Below, piece by piece: positions 49,614 to 58,792 of a DNA stretch of 64,000 bases; positions within the stretch are counted from its first letter, which is position 1; the number at the start of each line of letters is the position of its first letter. Location: positions 1 to 64,000 of the forward strand of contig NZ_PXWG01000017.1 in the NCBI RefSeq assembly GCF_003011965.1. Reading direction: 5' to 3'. The stretch comes from Streptosporangium nondiastaticum (GTDB lineage: Bacteria > Actinomycetota > Actinomycetes > Streptomycetales > Streptomycetaceae). Both the position numbers and the translations under genes were made by a program. Under the pieces are notes generated by a model that was not told where the DNA came from, did not search any database, and saw only the letters and a program-made list of their open reading frames with translations.

Positions 49614-49963
49614 GGCCTGCGACGAGGAAGACAGTGAGGTCCGCGATCGCCGCCGCGGTCGTGGGGGCGTCGGTCCTGCTGCCGGCGGCCACGGCACAGG
49701 GCGCGCCCCGCGCGCGGATCCCCATCTGCCCGCAGGTGATCGGCCTGTGCACGTGGACGGAGCCCGACGCCGAGGGCACGACGAGAATGTTCCAGCGCCC
49801 GTCGACCAACCTGAACCCGCCCGTCCGCAGTGCGAAGAACCAGACCGGGCAGACCTGGTGCCTCTACCCGCGACCGTCGTACCGGGGCCAGGCCTTCGTC
49901 CTCCGCTCCGGTTCGTACACGCCGGGGCTCGGCCTCACGGCCCGCTCCGCGCGCCCCTGCTGA
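49610..49963 (+). CDS. Small secreted protein, peptidase-inhibitor I36-like
   Basis: A 117-residue protein with a signal peptide (R-P-A-T-R-K-T-V-R, hydrophobic core, A-Q-G-A site near 32). The mature part has four cysteines and a crystallin-like pattern W-C-L-Y-P-R-P-S-Y-R-G-Q-A-F-V-L-R-S-G, common in I36-type inhibitors and beta/gamma-crystallin-like proteins. Its ATG overlaps the preceding stop (ATGA), so despite a different destination it is translated from the same message. Confidence 0.72.
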   Translation: MRPATRKTVRSAIAAAVVGASVLLPAATAQGAPRARIPICPQVIGLCTWTEPDAEGTTRMFQRPSTNLNPPVRSAKNQTGQTWCLYPRPSYRGQAFVLRSGSYTPGLGLTARSARPC

Positions 49964-50040
49964 CCCGGCCGGCGCCGCCCACCGGGAGCCCGGCGCCCGC
50001 GCCCGGCTCCCGGGCCCGCCGGCCCCCGCCGCGCGCCCGG

Positions 50041-50100
50041 TCCGGTCCGGAACAATCCGGTCCGGTCCACTCCGCTCCGGCCCGGCCCGGCCCGGCCCGG
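50041..50100. repeat. Twelve-unit pentanucleotide repeat
   Basis: Sixty bases read as twelve 5-mers, nine of them TCCGG or CCCGG, ending 5 bp before the ATG of the LRV-protein gene. The final four are exact CCCGG. It is a potentially slippage-prone tract sitting where the promoter or leader should be. Confidence 0.75.
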
Positions 50101-50105
50101 CAACA

Positions 50106-51569
50106 ATGATCGTCATGGAAATGCGCCTGCCCGTTCTCGCCCATCCCGGCATGGTCCTGGAAGGACTCGCCCGGAACCCGGCCCTGCCGCCCGCCCTCCT
50201 GCGCCGGCTGTTCGCCCACCCTCCGGCCCGGGACGAAGCCGTCATGTGGCGCGCCGACCTGACGGAGGAGCTGGCCGGCGAGATCATCGCGCTCGGCGAT
50301 CCGATGCTCACGCACGCCCTCGCCTGCAACCGCAGCCTCCCGGCAGGAGTCAAGCGGACGCTGGCCGCGGCGCCGGACCCCGCTGTCCGATCGGCGCTGG
50401 CCGCGCACGAGGAGGGAATACCCCGGGAGCTCTTCGAGCGGTTCGCCGGCGACCCCGCACCGGAAGTCCGGGAGGAGGCCGCCCGGAACGGCAGCACTCC
50501 GGACGACCTCCGTGCCCGTCTGGCGCAGGATCCGCATCCCGAAGTCCGCTCAGCCCTGGGCCAGTTCTGGACGGACGCCCCGGAAGCCGTGCGGCGCTCC
50601 CTGCTCACCGACCCCGATCCCACGGTCCGCGCGGCGGCCTGCGCCACGCACTTCCGCGGAGGGCCGGCCCCCGTACCGCCCGCGGATCTGCATCCCGCGC
50701 TGCTCGCCGACCCCGTCACCCGCGCAGGCGTCGTCCGCCATCTGGCGCTCGACGCCGGCACGGCCCGCCGCTTGGCGGCCGACGAGAACGAGGACGTGAG
50801 GGCCGCGGTCGCCGGTCACCCGGAGCTTCCGGCCGATCTCCGGGACGCCCTCGGCCGGGACCCGGACGCCCTGGTCCGCGCGGAGGTCTTCTACCGCCGG
50901 GACACCCCCGACGCCCTGCGGGCCGAGATCCACGCGAACCTGCAGGCCGGCTACCGGCGCTCGCGCGACACTCCCCAGGACGCCACCGAGGACGACGACT
51001 TCTGCCTCGTGGCCGTACTGGACATGCACCACCGGCACGTCGCCTGGCCGGCCGAGGCCCCGCTCGACCACGCGGACTCGCCGTACCCGTGCTTCCGGCG
51101 GTCCGTCGCCACCGCCGACGCGCTGCCGCCCGGGATCGTGGCCCGTCTCCTCGACGACGAGGACCACCGGGTCCGCGCCACCATGGCCGCCCGGATCCCG
51201 GACCTGGACCCGGCCGTCGCCGAACGCCTCGAACGCACCCACGTCCACGAGCGCAAGCGCCCGGGCAGGCCGGCCGATCACATCACGTTCCCGCCCGCGA
51301 TGCTGCGCCGTTTCGCCGGCGACCCGGAGCCCGGGATGCGGGTCCTCGCCCCGCGCGACCCCGGTCTGCCGGCGGAGCTCGCCGCACGGCTGGCCGCCGA
51401 CCCCGACCCTTTGGTCCGCATCGCCGTCGCGGGCCATCGCAGCCTCCCCCTGCCCGCCCTCTTCGCCCTGCTCGCGGACCAGGACGAAGACATCGCGATC
51501 GCGGCGGCCCGCTCGCCCCGCCTCCCGGTCGACGCCATGGAAGAGCTCCTCACCCGCGTCCGTCTGTGA
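50106..51569 (+). CDS. Leucine-rich-repeat-variant (LRV/HEAT-like) protein
   Basis: A 487-residue soluble helical-repeat protein. Units of about 24 residues recur: L-P-x-x-L-x-x-x-L-A-x-D-P-x-x-x-V-R-x-x-L/V-A-x-H/N (for example D-P-D-P-L-V-R-I-A-V-A-G-H near the end), consistent with LRV repeats. The centre (about 280-330) is a non-repeat insert with D-M-H-H-R-H-V-A-W. It is probably a protein-interaction scaffold. It stands alone with no obvious partner. The start could also be ATG 50115 or 50121. Confidence 0.82.
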   Translation: MIVMEMRLPVLAHPGMVLEGLARNPALPPALLRRLFAHPPARDEAVMWRADLTEELAGEIIALGDPMLTHALACNRSLPAGVKRTLAAAPDPAVRSALAAHEEGIPRELFERFAGDPAPEVREEAARNGSTPDDLRARLAQDPHPEVRSALGQFWTDAPEAVRRSLLTDPDPTVRAAACATHFRGGPAPVPPADLHPALLADPVTRAGVVRHLALDAGTARRLAADENEDVRAAVAGHPELPADLRDALGRDPDALVRAEVFYRRDTPDALRAEIHANLQAGYRRSRDTPQDATEDDDFCLVAVLDMHHRHVAWPAEAPLDHADSPYPCFRRSVATADALPPGIVARLLDDEDHRVRATMAARIPDLDPAVAERLERTHVHERKRPGRPADHITFPPAMLRRFAGDPEPGMRVLAPRDPGLPAELAARLAADPDPLVRIAVAGHRSLPLPALFALLADQDEDIAIAAARSPRLPVDAMEELLTRVRL

Positions 51570-51615
51570 CCGGCGGCCGCACGGGCACCGCGGCGCCCTC
51601 TGCCCGGTGTCGCGA

Positions 51616-52557
51616 CTACGCGGGGATCACCCCGGCGACGTTCCCGTCGAGGATCGCCGCCACCTGCTCCTCCGGCAGCCCGGAGTGGCGGATGTAGCCG
51701 GTGGCGGCCAGGAATTCGCCGCCGGCCTGGTAGGGGAAGTCGGTGCCGAGGAGGAGCCTGTCGGCGCCCAGTGACTCCACGGCCGCCCACAGCGCCGGGA
51801 CGTGTCCGTGCCCGACGGTGTCGTACCACATGCGGCGTGCGGCCGCGCTGGGCTTCTCGGGGATGTCCGGGGCCTCCCAGGCGTATTGACGGTCGGCCCT
51901 GCTGAGCACCATGGGCAGCGCCCCGCCCAGGTGCGAGAGCACGATCTTCATGCGTGGCAGGCGGCTGGGGACACCCGCCAGGACGAGGTGCATCGCCGCG
52001 ACCGTGTCCTCGACCGGGGCCCCGATCGACCAGGTCAGGCGGTGGCCGGCGATGAGCGGCGATTCGGCCCCGGTGCCGGCCGGGTGGACGGAGAGCACGC
52101 TGCCGCGCCGGTCGAGCTCCTCGAAGACCGGCTCGAACGCGGGGTCCGCGACCGACCGGCCCAGCACGGACGTCGTCGTGCACGCGCCCACCATGCCCAG
52201 GTCGTCCAGCGCGCGCCGCAGCTCCTCCAGCGCCGCGTCCGTGTGCGGGAAGGGCAGCGCGGCGAAGGCGCGGAAGCGGTCCGGCCAGCGCCTGACAACC
52301 TCCGCGTACAGGTCGTTGGCGGTACGGGCGGCACGCACCGCATGGTCCCGGTCGGTGAAGTGCGGTGACTGAGGGGCGACCGACAGCACCTGCCGCGCGA
52401 TGCCCGCCTCGTCCATCAGCGCGAACCGCGCCTCGATGTCCGCGTCCGAGGTGCCGGCGCCGAGCCCGCGCTGCGTGGCGGTGTCGGTCTTGCCGTACGC
52501 CTGGACCAGATCGAGATAGGCGTCCGTCCAGATGTGCGCGTGAACGTCGATCGCCAT
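51616..52557 (-). CDS. Amidohydrolase (ACMSD-like decarboxylase group)
   Basis: A 313-residue TIM-barrel metal enzyme of the amidohydrolase_2 family: N-terminal I-D-V-H-A-H-I-W (metal site), S-V-H-P-A-G-T in the middle, V-L-S-H-L-G-G-A-L-P, and D-R-L-L-L-G-T-D-F-P-Y (catalytic Asp). This is the ACMSD/6-methylsalicylate/resorcylate decarboxylase pattern. It probably decarboxylates an aromatic or unsaturated acid. An inverted repeat upstream may be its operator. Confidence 0.85.
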   Translation of the reverse strand: MAIDVHAHIWTDAYLDLVQAYGKTDTATQRGLGAGTSDADIEARFALMDEAGIARQVLSVAPQSPHFTDRDHAVRAARTANDLYAEVVRRWPDRFRAFAALPFPHTDAALEELRRALDDLGMVGACTTTSVLGRSVADPAFEPVFEELDRRGSVLSVHPAGTGAESPLIAGHRLTWSIGAPVEDTVAAMHLVLAGVPSRLPRMKIVLSHLGGALPMVLSRADRQYAWEAPDIPEKPSAAARRMWYDTVGHGHVPALWAAVESLGADRLLLGTDFPYQAGGEFLAATGYIRHSGLPEEQVAAILDGNVAGVIPA

Positions 52558-52573
52558 GGCAGCGGCCTCTCGT

Positions 52574-52627
52574 GAGACGCGTGTCGTGAGCACGCGTCTC
52601 CTGAGTACGCGTGCGACTGAGTACGCG
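52574..52627. promoter_or_regulatory. Inverted and direct repeats upstream of the amidohydrolase
   Basis: Perfect 10-bp arms GAGACGCGTG (52574-52583) and CACGCGTCTC (52591-52600) are followed by two exact CTGAGTACGCG copies (52601-52611 and 52617-52627). It is an operator candidate located 17 bp upstream of the start codon. Confidence 0.5.
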
Positions 52628-52666
52628 GGCGACGCCGGAAGCCCCCGGGGAACGGCAACGGCCCGG

Positions 52667-52891
52667 TCAGCCCTCCCCGGGCTTCGACCACACGGCGGGC
52701 CCGCCGCCGCGCCAGTCGATCAGCTCCGGGTCCTCGAGCTGCATGTCGTCCGATGCGACTCCGGCCCTCCGCAGGAACTCGATCACGTCCACGACGCCGT
52801 ACGCCACCCCCAGGTTCTCCGCGCCGGCCGTCACCCGCCGGCCGCCCGACGACGACGGCGGATGCACGACGACGCGTGCGAGTCCGGACAT
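52667..52891 (-). CDS. Small hypothetical protein
   Basis: A 74-residue soluble protein: V-V-V-H-P-P-S-S-S-G-G-R-R-V-T-A-G, Y-G-V-V-D-V-I-E-F-L-R-R-A-G and an L-I-D-W-R-G-G-G-P-A-V-W end. The dense hydrophobic patterning suggests a real fold. No family was recognised. It lies just upstream of the amidohydrolase in the same orientation and divergent from the ABC-F gene. Confidence 0.55.
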   Translation of the reverse strand: MSGLARVVVHPPSSSGGRRVTAGAENLGVAYGVVDVIEFLRRAGVASDDMQLEDPELIDWRGGGPAVWSKPGEG

Positions 52892-53027
52892 GTTTCCAGC
52901 CTGCGCCAGGATCCGGCGGGACGCATCCGGGACCGCGCGGGCCGGGGCGGGGCTCGCCTCCCGCAACAGCCGGAGCGGGGCCCGCCCTCCCGCGATAAAG
53001 AAGATGCGCCATGCACGCGGACGCGGT

Positions 53028-53063
53028 TACCGTGGCCGCATGTCTACGCCCCGAATTTCCTAG
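53028..53063 (+). CDS. Leader peptide and promoter upstream of the ABC-F gene
   Basis: A -10 TACCGT (53028-53033) lies 6 nt before a 7-codon ORF (53040-53063) encoding M-S-T-P-R-I-S, so the leader ORF is probably translated leaderlessly. Leader ORFs before ABC-F resistance genes often sense ribosome-targeting drugs by stalling. The codons around Pro-Arg-Ile are complementary (CCGAA, 53051-53055) to TTCGG at 53106-53110, next to the ABC-F ribosome site. Confidence 0.5.
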   Translation, partial: YRGRMSTPRIS

Positions 53064-53107
53064 CTGAGGACCCGCTTCCCCGCCAGAAGTGTGTCCTTCA
53101 GTCTTTT
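53064..53107 (+). terminator. Attenuator-like hairpin before the ABC-F gene
   Basis: CTGAGGAC (53064-53071) pairs with GTCCTTCAG (53093-53101, one bulged T). Inner pairing GCTTC/GAAGT extends the stem. A TCTTTT run follows directly, an intrinsic-terminator arrangement that is rare in this genome and stands 21 bp before the ABC-F start. Confidence 0.55.
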
Positions 53108-53121
53108 CGGAGCGTTACTTC

Positions 53122-54726
<1,605 letters not shown>

Positions 54727-54737
54727 GCCGGTGGGCG

Positions 54738-54769
54738 CGGCTCCTGCCCGGCTCGTCCGGCAGGAGCCG
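54738..54769 (+). terminator. Hairpin terminator after the ABC-F gene
   Basis: Perfect 11-bp arms CGGCTCCTGCC / GGCAGGAGCCG with a 10-nt loop, 11 bp after the stop. It can also serve the convergent acetyltransferase gene. Confidence 0.65.
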
Positions 54770-54829
54770 TTCCCCGCGGCCGATCCCGGTCGGCCTGCGG
54801 CCGGTCGCGGCCGGCCCCGGCCCGGACCG

Positions 54830-55513
54830 TCACGCGGGAACGAGCGTGCGCATCCGTGCCGTCTCCCGGCGCCCGTCCACCCGCCGGCGGAGCCGTTCGC
54901 GCACCTGGGGCCACTCCTCGTCGAGGACCGAGTAGAACGCCGTGCCCCTGACGACGCCGTCCAGACCGCGGGTGTGGGCGCGGTGGACGCCTTCGAGGAC
55001 CGCGCCCAGACCTTCGATCGCGGCGCGGGAGCGTGCGTTGCGGGCGTCGGCGCGCAGGGACACTCGGCGGACGCCCCACGTCTCGAAGGCGTGCCGCAGC
55101 ATCAGCAGCTTGGCCTCGGTGTTGATGCCCGTGCCCTGGGCGCGTGCGGAGAGCCAGGTGCCGCCGATCTCCGCGGCGTCGGGTATCGCGGTGAGCGGGG
55201 AGCCCAGCGGGCCGCGCGGGGCCGGCGGCCAGACCACCGGGCCCTGCCAGTAGTCCAGCTCGCAGAAGCGGGTCGACCCCACGACCCGCCCGTCCGCGAC
55301 CCTCACGGTGGCGAAGGGCACGGTCCGGCCGGTGGCCCGGGCCGCCAGCGCGTCGGCGACGTACTGCTCCGTCGCCTCGATCCCGCTGGGCACGGGTGTG
55401 AAGGCATAGCTGCCGCGGTCTTCGGCGGCCGCCGCGGCCAGGGCCACGACATGGTGCTCGGCGAGCGGCTCGAGCCGGACGGCGCGGCCGTGGAGGGTGA
55501 CAGGTACGGGCAC
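54830..55513 (-). CDS. GNAT acetyltransferase, RimJ/RimL type
   Basis: A 227-residue GNAT: opening V-T-L-H-G-R-A-V-R-L-E-P-L-A-E-H-H (the RimJ/RimL start), V-V-G-S-T-R-F as strand 4, A-R-A-Q-G-T-G-I-N-T-E-A-K as the acetyl-CoA loop, and A-R-N-A-R-S-R-A-A-I-E-G-L-G-A as the last helix. It probably acetylates a protein N-terminus or small amine. It is convergent with the ABC-F gene. Confidence 0.9.
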   Translation of the reverse strand: MPVPVTLHGRAVRLEPLAEHHVVALAAAAAEDRGSYAFTPVPSGIEATEQYVADALAARATGRTVPFATVRVADGRVVGSTRFCELDYWQGPVVWPPAPRGPLGSPLTAIPDAAEIGGTWLSARAQGTGINTEAKLLMLRHAFETWGVRRVSLRADARNARSRAAIEGLGAVLEGVHRAHTRGLDGVVRGTAFYSVLDEEWPQVRERLRRRVDGRRETARMRTLVPA

Positions 55514-55756
55514 GGGCCTTGCATCCTTGCGCGGAGGAACGGGGGGAACAGGAGGACCAGGGGAACAGCGAGTTGAACCGTGCGGTCAGTGTGCGCTGCA
55601 GGTGGCGCCGCATGGGCGGCCGAAAAGTGAACGCCGGATGACATCGGGGCGACGTCGGGCGGCCGGGGCCTCCCGGCCGCCGGGTCCGGTGTGCTTCCCG
55701 CACAACTCCCATGGAACCAGGGGCCACCGGCAATCCTGCCGTCGACGCCTTGCGCA

Positions 55757-55805
55757 GCTAACAGCGTTAGCCTTACGCTGCAGTCATGCGGCTAACACCG
55801 TTAGC
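55757..55805 (+). promoter_or_regulatory. Paired operators flanking the promoter of the SRPBCC-TetR operon
   Basis: GCTAACAGCGTTAGC (55757-55771) and GCTAACACCGTTAGC (55791-55805) are two 15-bp dyads with 6-bp arms and N3 centres, 34 bp centre to centre. A -10-like TACGCT (55774-55779) lies between them. This is the expected binding pattern for the TetR encoded second in the operon. The rest of the 319-bp gap (55514-55756) shows no gene. Confidence 0.75.
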
Positions 55806-55832
55806 CCGGCTCATCCCCTGCCAGGAGTCCCC

Positions 55833-56264
55833 ATGCACGCCGTCCGCACCCGCATCGACATCGCCGCCCCCGCTTCCCGCGTGTGGCAGGTGCTCACCGA
55901 CTTCGACGCGTACCCGCAGTGGAACCCCTTCATCGTCAGCATCAAGGGCACGCCCGAAACGGGCGCAGTGCTGCGGAACGTCATCGTCAACAACGGCTCC
56001 ACCATGCGCTTCCGCCCCACGGTCCGTGCTGCCGTCCCCGGCCGGGAGCTGCGCTGGCTCGGGCGGCTCGGGCTGCCCGGGCTCCTCGACGGGGAGCACT
56101 CCTTCCTCATCGAGGAGACCGGGCCCGGCAGCGTACGGCTCACTCAGGCCGAGACCTTCACCGGCGCCCTCGTGGCCGTACCCTTCATACGCCGCAAGCT
56201 CGACGTCCACGACGCCTTCGCGGCGATGAACTCCGCCCTCAAGCAGCGAGCCGAACACCAGTGA
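55833..56264 (+). CDS. SRPBCC (START/Bet v1-like) domain protein
   Basis: A 143-residue single-domain protein: I-D-I-A-A-P-A-S-R-V-W-Q-V-L-T-D-F-D-A-Y-P-Q-W-N-P-F-I at the start is the polyketide_cyc2 signature, with a long C-terminal helix (F-A-A-M-N-S-A-L-K-Q-R-A). It binds a hydrophobic ligand in a cavity. Its stop overlaps the GTG of the TetR gene (GTGA), so protein and regulator are made together, and its substrate could be related to the regulator's ligand. Confidence 0.88.
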   Translation: MHAVRTRIDIAAPASRVWQVLTDFDAYPQWNPFIVSIKGTPETGAVLRNVIVNNGSTMRFRPTVRAAVPGRELRWLGRLGLPGLLDGEHSFLIEETGPGSVRLTQAETFTGALVAVPFIRRKLDVHDAFAAMNSALKQRAEHQ

Positions 56265-56836
56265 GCACCCACCAGCAGCCCGTCCGCACCCCGCGCACCC
56301 CCCGCGCCGCCCAGATCGCCGCCGCCGCCCGTGGCCTCCTGGAGGAGCGCGGCCGCGACGAACTGACCATGCGCGCCCTCGCCGAGCGCCTCGGCATCCG
56401 CGCTCCCTCCCTCTACAAGCACTTCCGCAACAAGGAGGCCGTGGAAGCGGCTCTCGTGGAGGACGCCCTCGCCGAGATGGGTGCGGCCCTGCACGCCGCC
56501 CTGGGCGAAGTGCCCGCCGCCGGCCGCGTGCCCGCGCTCCTGGCCGCCTACCGGCGGCACGCCCTCGCCCACCCCGGCCTCTACCGCCTGGCGACCACCG
56601 GGCCGCTGCCGCGCGCCGCCCTGCCCGGCGGGCTGGAGGAGTGGGCCGGCAGCCCCTTCTTCCTCGCCACGGACGAACCCCACCTCGCGCAGGCCCTCTG
56701 GTCGTACGCGCACGGCATGGTGCTCCTCGAACTCGACCACCGCTACCCGGACGGCTCCGACCTCGACCTCACGTGGCAGGCGGGCGCCCGCGCCTTCACC
56801 GCTTCCGGCGGGCGTTCAGCGCCGGACGTGCCGTAG
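56261..56836 (+). CDS. TetR/AcrR-family regulator with WHG-type C-terminus
   Basis: A 191-residue TetR protein: HTH at about 15-60 (R-A-A-Q-I-A-A-A-A-R-G-L-L, L-T-M-R-A-L-A-E-R-L-G-I-R-A-P-S-L-Y-K-H-F). The C-terminus (W-S-Y-A-H-G-M-V-L-L-E-L) matches the WHG/TetR_C_33-like domain. It is expected to autorepress through the two GCTAAC-N3-GTTAGC sites upstream of the operon. The 3' end overlaps the convergent hydrolase gene by 21 bp. Confidence 0.9.
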   Translation: MSTHQQPVRTPRTPRAAQIAAAARGLLEERGRDELTMRALAERLGIRAPSLYKHFRNKEAVEAALVEDALAEMGAALHAALGEVPAAGRVPALLAAYRRHALAHPGLYRLATTGPLPRAALPGGLEEWAGSPFFLATDEPHLAQALWSYAHGMVLLELDHRYPDGSDLDLTWQAGARAFTASGGRSAPDVP

Positions 56837-57763
56837 CACCTCGTCGGCCAGGCGCCGGTCGAGCGCCGCGGGGAGGGTGTGCCCCAGGCCCTCGACGGTG
56901 ACCAGGCGGGCGCCGGGGACGGCGGCGGCGGTGGCCCGGCCGTGGGCGGGCGGGAACATGGGGTCCTCGGTGCCGTGCAGCACCAGCGTCGGCGCGGTGA
57001 CGGCGGCCAGGTCCGCGGTGCGGTCTCCGCCGGCCGCTCCGGCGAGGGTGTGGTTGAACCCGGACCGCCGGTCGCGCGCCCGCTCGTACACCCGCTCCTC
57101 CATCGCGCGGTACTCGGCCTCGTCGAAGGGGAGGACCCTCCCGTGCAGGACGCGCCACATGGGCATCCGGGTCGTGATGTACTCCTCGCGGCCGGCCCGC
57201 GGCCCGGGTACGGAGGAGGCGAGGGCGGCGAGCAGTTCGGCGGTGGGCGGCGGAAGCTGACCCGGCAGCGGCGGCCGGCCCGCGAGGGCGCGCCCTACGG
57301 CCCCGGCCGTGTCGCTGCCCAGAGGCGTGGCGGAGAGGCTGGTCAGGGTGCGGACGCGGTGCGGGTGGGTGACGGCCAGCCGCTGGGCGATGACGCCGCC
57401 CAGGGACGCCCCGACCAAATGGGCCCGGTCGGCTCCGAAGGCGTCCAGGACGGCGAGCGCGTCGGAGGCCATGTCCGCGACGGCGTACGGGCGGGCGGCG
57501 AAGTCGACCGTGGAGGAGCGGCCGATGTCGCGGTGGTCGTAGCGCACGACATGGTGGCCCGCGGCGGTCAGGTGCCGGACGAAGCCGTCGTTCCACTGGA
57601 CGCCCTGCGCCCCCGCGCCCATCACGAGCAACACGGTCGGCCGCTCCGGGCTGCCGAACTCCTCCGCCCACAAGGTGAGGTCACCGGCCTGCACCATGCG
57701 TTCCGTGCCGGTGAGGCTGTCCGTCCCGGTCTCTGCGGCCGTCTCGGCGTCGTCTGCCTGCAT
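56816..57763 (-). CDS. Alpha/beta hydrolase
   Basis: A 315-residue hydrolase: L-V-M-G-A-G-A-Q-G-V-Q-W at the oxyanion loop, Y-D-H-R-D-I-G-R-S after strand 4, nucleophile elbow G-A-S-L-G-G, and a late D (H-G-T-E-D-P-M-F-P) and H (E-G-L-G-H-T-L-P). It is close to the RdmC/esterase-like group acting on ester-bearing metabolites. A TACCTT box (minus strand, 57776 to 57771) lies 7 nt before ATG 57763, suggesting a leaderless message. Confidence 0.88.
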   Translation of the reverse strand: MQADDAETAAETGTDSLTGTERMVQAGDLTLWAEEFGSPERPTVLLVMGAGAQGVQWNDGFVRHLTAAGHHVVRYDHRDIGRSSTVDFAARPYAVADMASDALAVLDAFGADRAHLVGASLGGVIAQRLAVTHPHRVRTLTSLSATPLGSDTAGAVGRALAGRPPLPGQLPPPTAELLAALASSVPGPRAGREEYITTRMPMWRVLHGRVLPFDEAEYRAMEERVYERARDRRSGFNHTLAGAAGGDRTADLAAVTAPTLVLHGTEDPMFPPAHGRATAAAVPGARLVTVEGLGHTLPAALDRRLADEVLRHVRR

Positions 57764-57860
57764 GATCGTCAAGGTAGCGGGCGGCCGGGAGATCCCGCCA
57801 TCGCGTTCGTCACAACGCCGGTGGCCCGGACGGCGCGACGCGGCCGGGCCGAGCCAAGCC

Positions 57861-57885
57861 GGGCTGGGCTGGGCTGGGCTGGGCC
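57861..57885. repeat. GGGCT pentamer repeat
   Basis: Four exact GGGCT units plus GGGCC, in the divergent gap before the maltokinase-cap gene, preceded by degenerate GAGCC and AAGCC units. A second pentamer tract in this window besides 50041-50100. Confidence 0.6.
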
Positions 57886-57992
57886 GACGACCGTGGGAAA
57901 GTATGGGCGTTCGAAGCCCCCCGGACCTCAGGCACGGGCCCCGGTCACGGACCCCGCTCCACAGGACCGCCGCACAGAAGAGAGCTCACAGC

Positions 57993-58661
57993 ATGGCCGT
58001 CATCCACCGCACGACCCTCAAACCGACCAAACTCGAGCTGCTCACCTCCTGGCTGCCCTCCCGGCCGTGGTACCGGGGAGGCGCGGGCGAACCGCAGTTG
58101 GCCAAGGCCGGCGGGTTCCGGCTCGACGACCCGGAGGGCGAGGTCGGCATGGAGTTCGTGGTGGTCGCCGACACCGGCGGGGCCGGCCCGGCCGCCTACC
58201 TGGTGCCGCTCACCTACCGTGGCGCCCCGCTGGACGGAGCGGACCACGCCCTCGTCGGCACGATGGAGCACGGGGTGCTGGGGCGGCGCTGGGTGTACGA
58301 CGGCTGCCACGACCCGGTGCTCGTCGCCCAGTTGCTCGCGCTGGTCGAGGGCCGGGCACAGGCCCAGGACCAGGACGTCAGCGACGTCCCCGCCCGGGAC
58401 GTCACCCGCTCCTTCACCGGTGACGGCCCCGCCCCGGCGCCGGCGGACTTCACCGCCGCGGATCGCCGGGAGGACACCGAACTGTCCGCTGCCCGGCACG
58501 GCGTGACGCTCCGCCTGTGCCGGCTCCTGGAGCCCGGCGCCGACAGCACGGCGCCGCTTCCCGAGGGAACGACCGGCCACGTCGGCGGCTGCTGGGACCT
58601 GCCGGACGGCACGCGCGCCCGGGGCCTGTTCGCCACGCTGCACACCACCGTCGGGGCCTGA
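57993..58661 (+). CDS. Maltokinase N-terminal cap-like domain protein
   Basis: A 222-residue protein matching the N-terminal cap of maltokinase (Mak_N_cap) without the kinase: T-T-L-K-P-T-K-L-E-L-L-T-S-W-L-P-S-R-P-W-Y, G-G-F-R-L-D-D-P-E-G-E-V-G-M-E-F, Y-L-V-P-L-T-Y-R-G and W-V-Y-D-G-C-H-D-P-V. Such proteins are sometimes annotated as glucan-branching-related. Free-standing caps have no proven activity. A GAGAG-like site precedes the ATG; a strong hairpin follows the stop. Confidence 0.8.
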   Translation: MAVIHRTTLKPTKLELLTSWLPSRPWYRGGAGEPQLAKAGGFRLDDPEGEVGMEFVVVADTGGAGPAAYLVPLTYRGAPLDGADHALVGTMEHGVLGRRWVYDGCHDPVLVAQLLALVEGRAQAQDQDVSDVPARDVTRSFTGDGPAPAPADFTAADRREDTELSAARHGVTLRLCRLLEPGADSTAPLPEGTTGHVGGCWDLPDGTRARGLFATLHTTVGA

Positions 58662-58679
58662 GCCGCGCGCCGTGCGGCG

Positions 58680-58710
58680 GAGCCCGGCGAACCGCGGAGG
58701 CGCCGGGCTC
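58680..58710 (+). terminator. Hairpin terminator after the maltokinase-cap gene
   Basis: Perfect 10-bp arms GAGCCCGGCG / CGCCGGGCTC with an 11-nt loop. Confidence 0.6.
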
Positions 58711-58748
58711 CCCGGACCGCGCGACCCGCCGGTGCCGGCCGGGTCAAG

Positions 58749-58792
58749 CCGGACTCAGACCGGACTCACGCCGGGCTCACGCCGGGCTCACG
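58749..58792. repeat. 11-bp tandem repeat spanning a GNAT stop codon
   Basis: Four 11-bp units (CCGGACTCAGA, CCGGACTCACG, CCGGGCTCACG, CCGGGCTCACG). The last contains the stop codon of the leftward GNAT gene at 58788-58790. Because the unit is not a multiple of 3, the copies carry TGA in successive frames. Confidence 0.75.
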
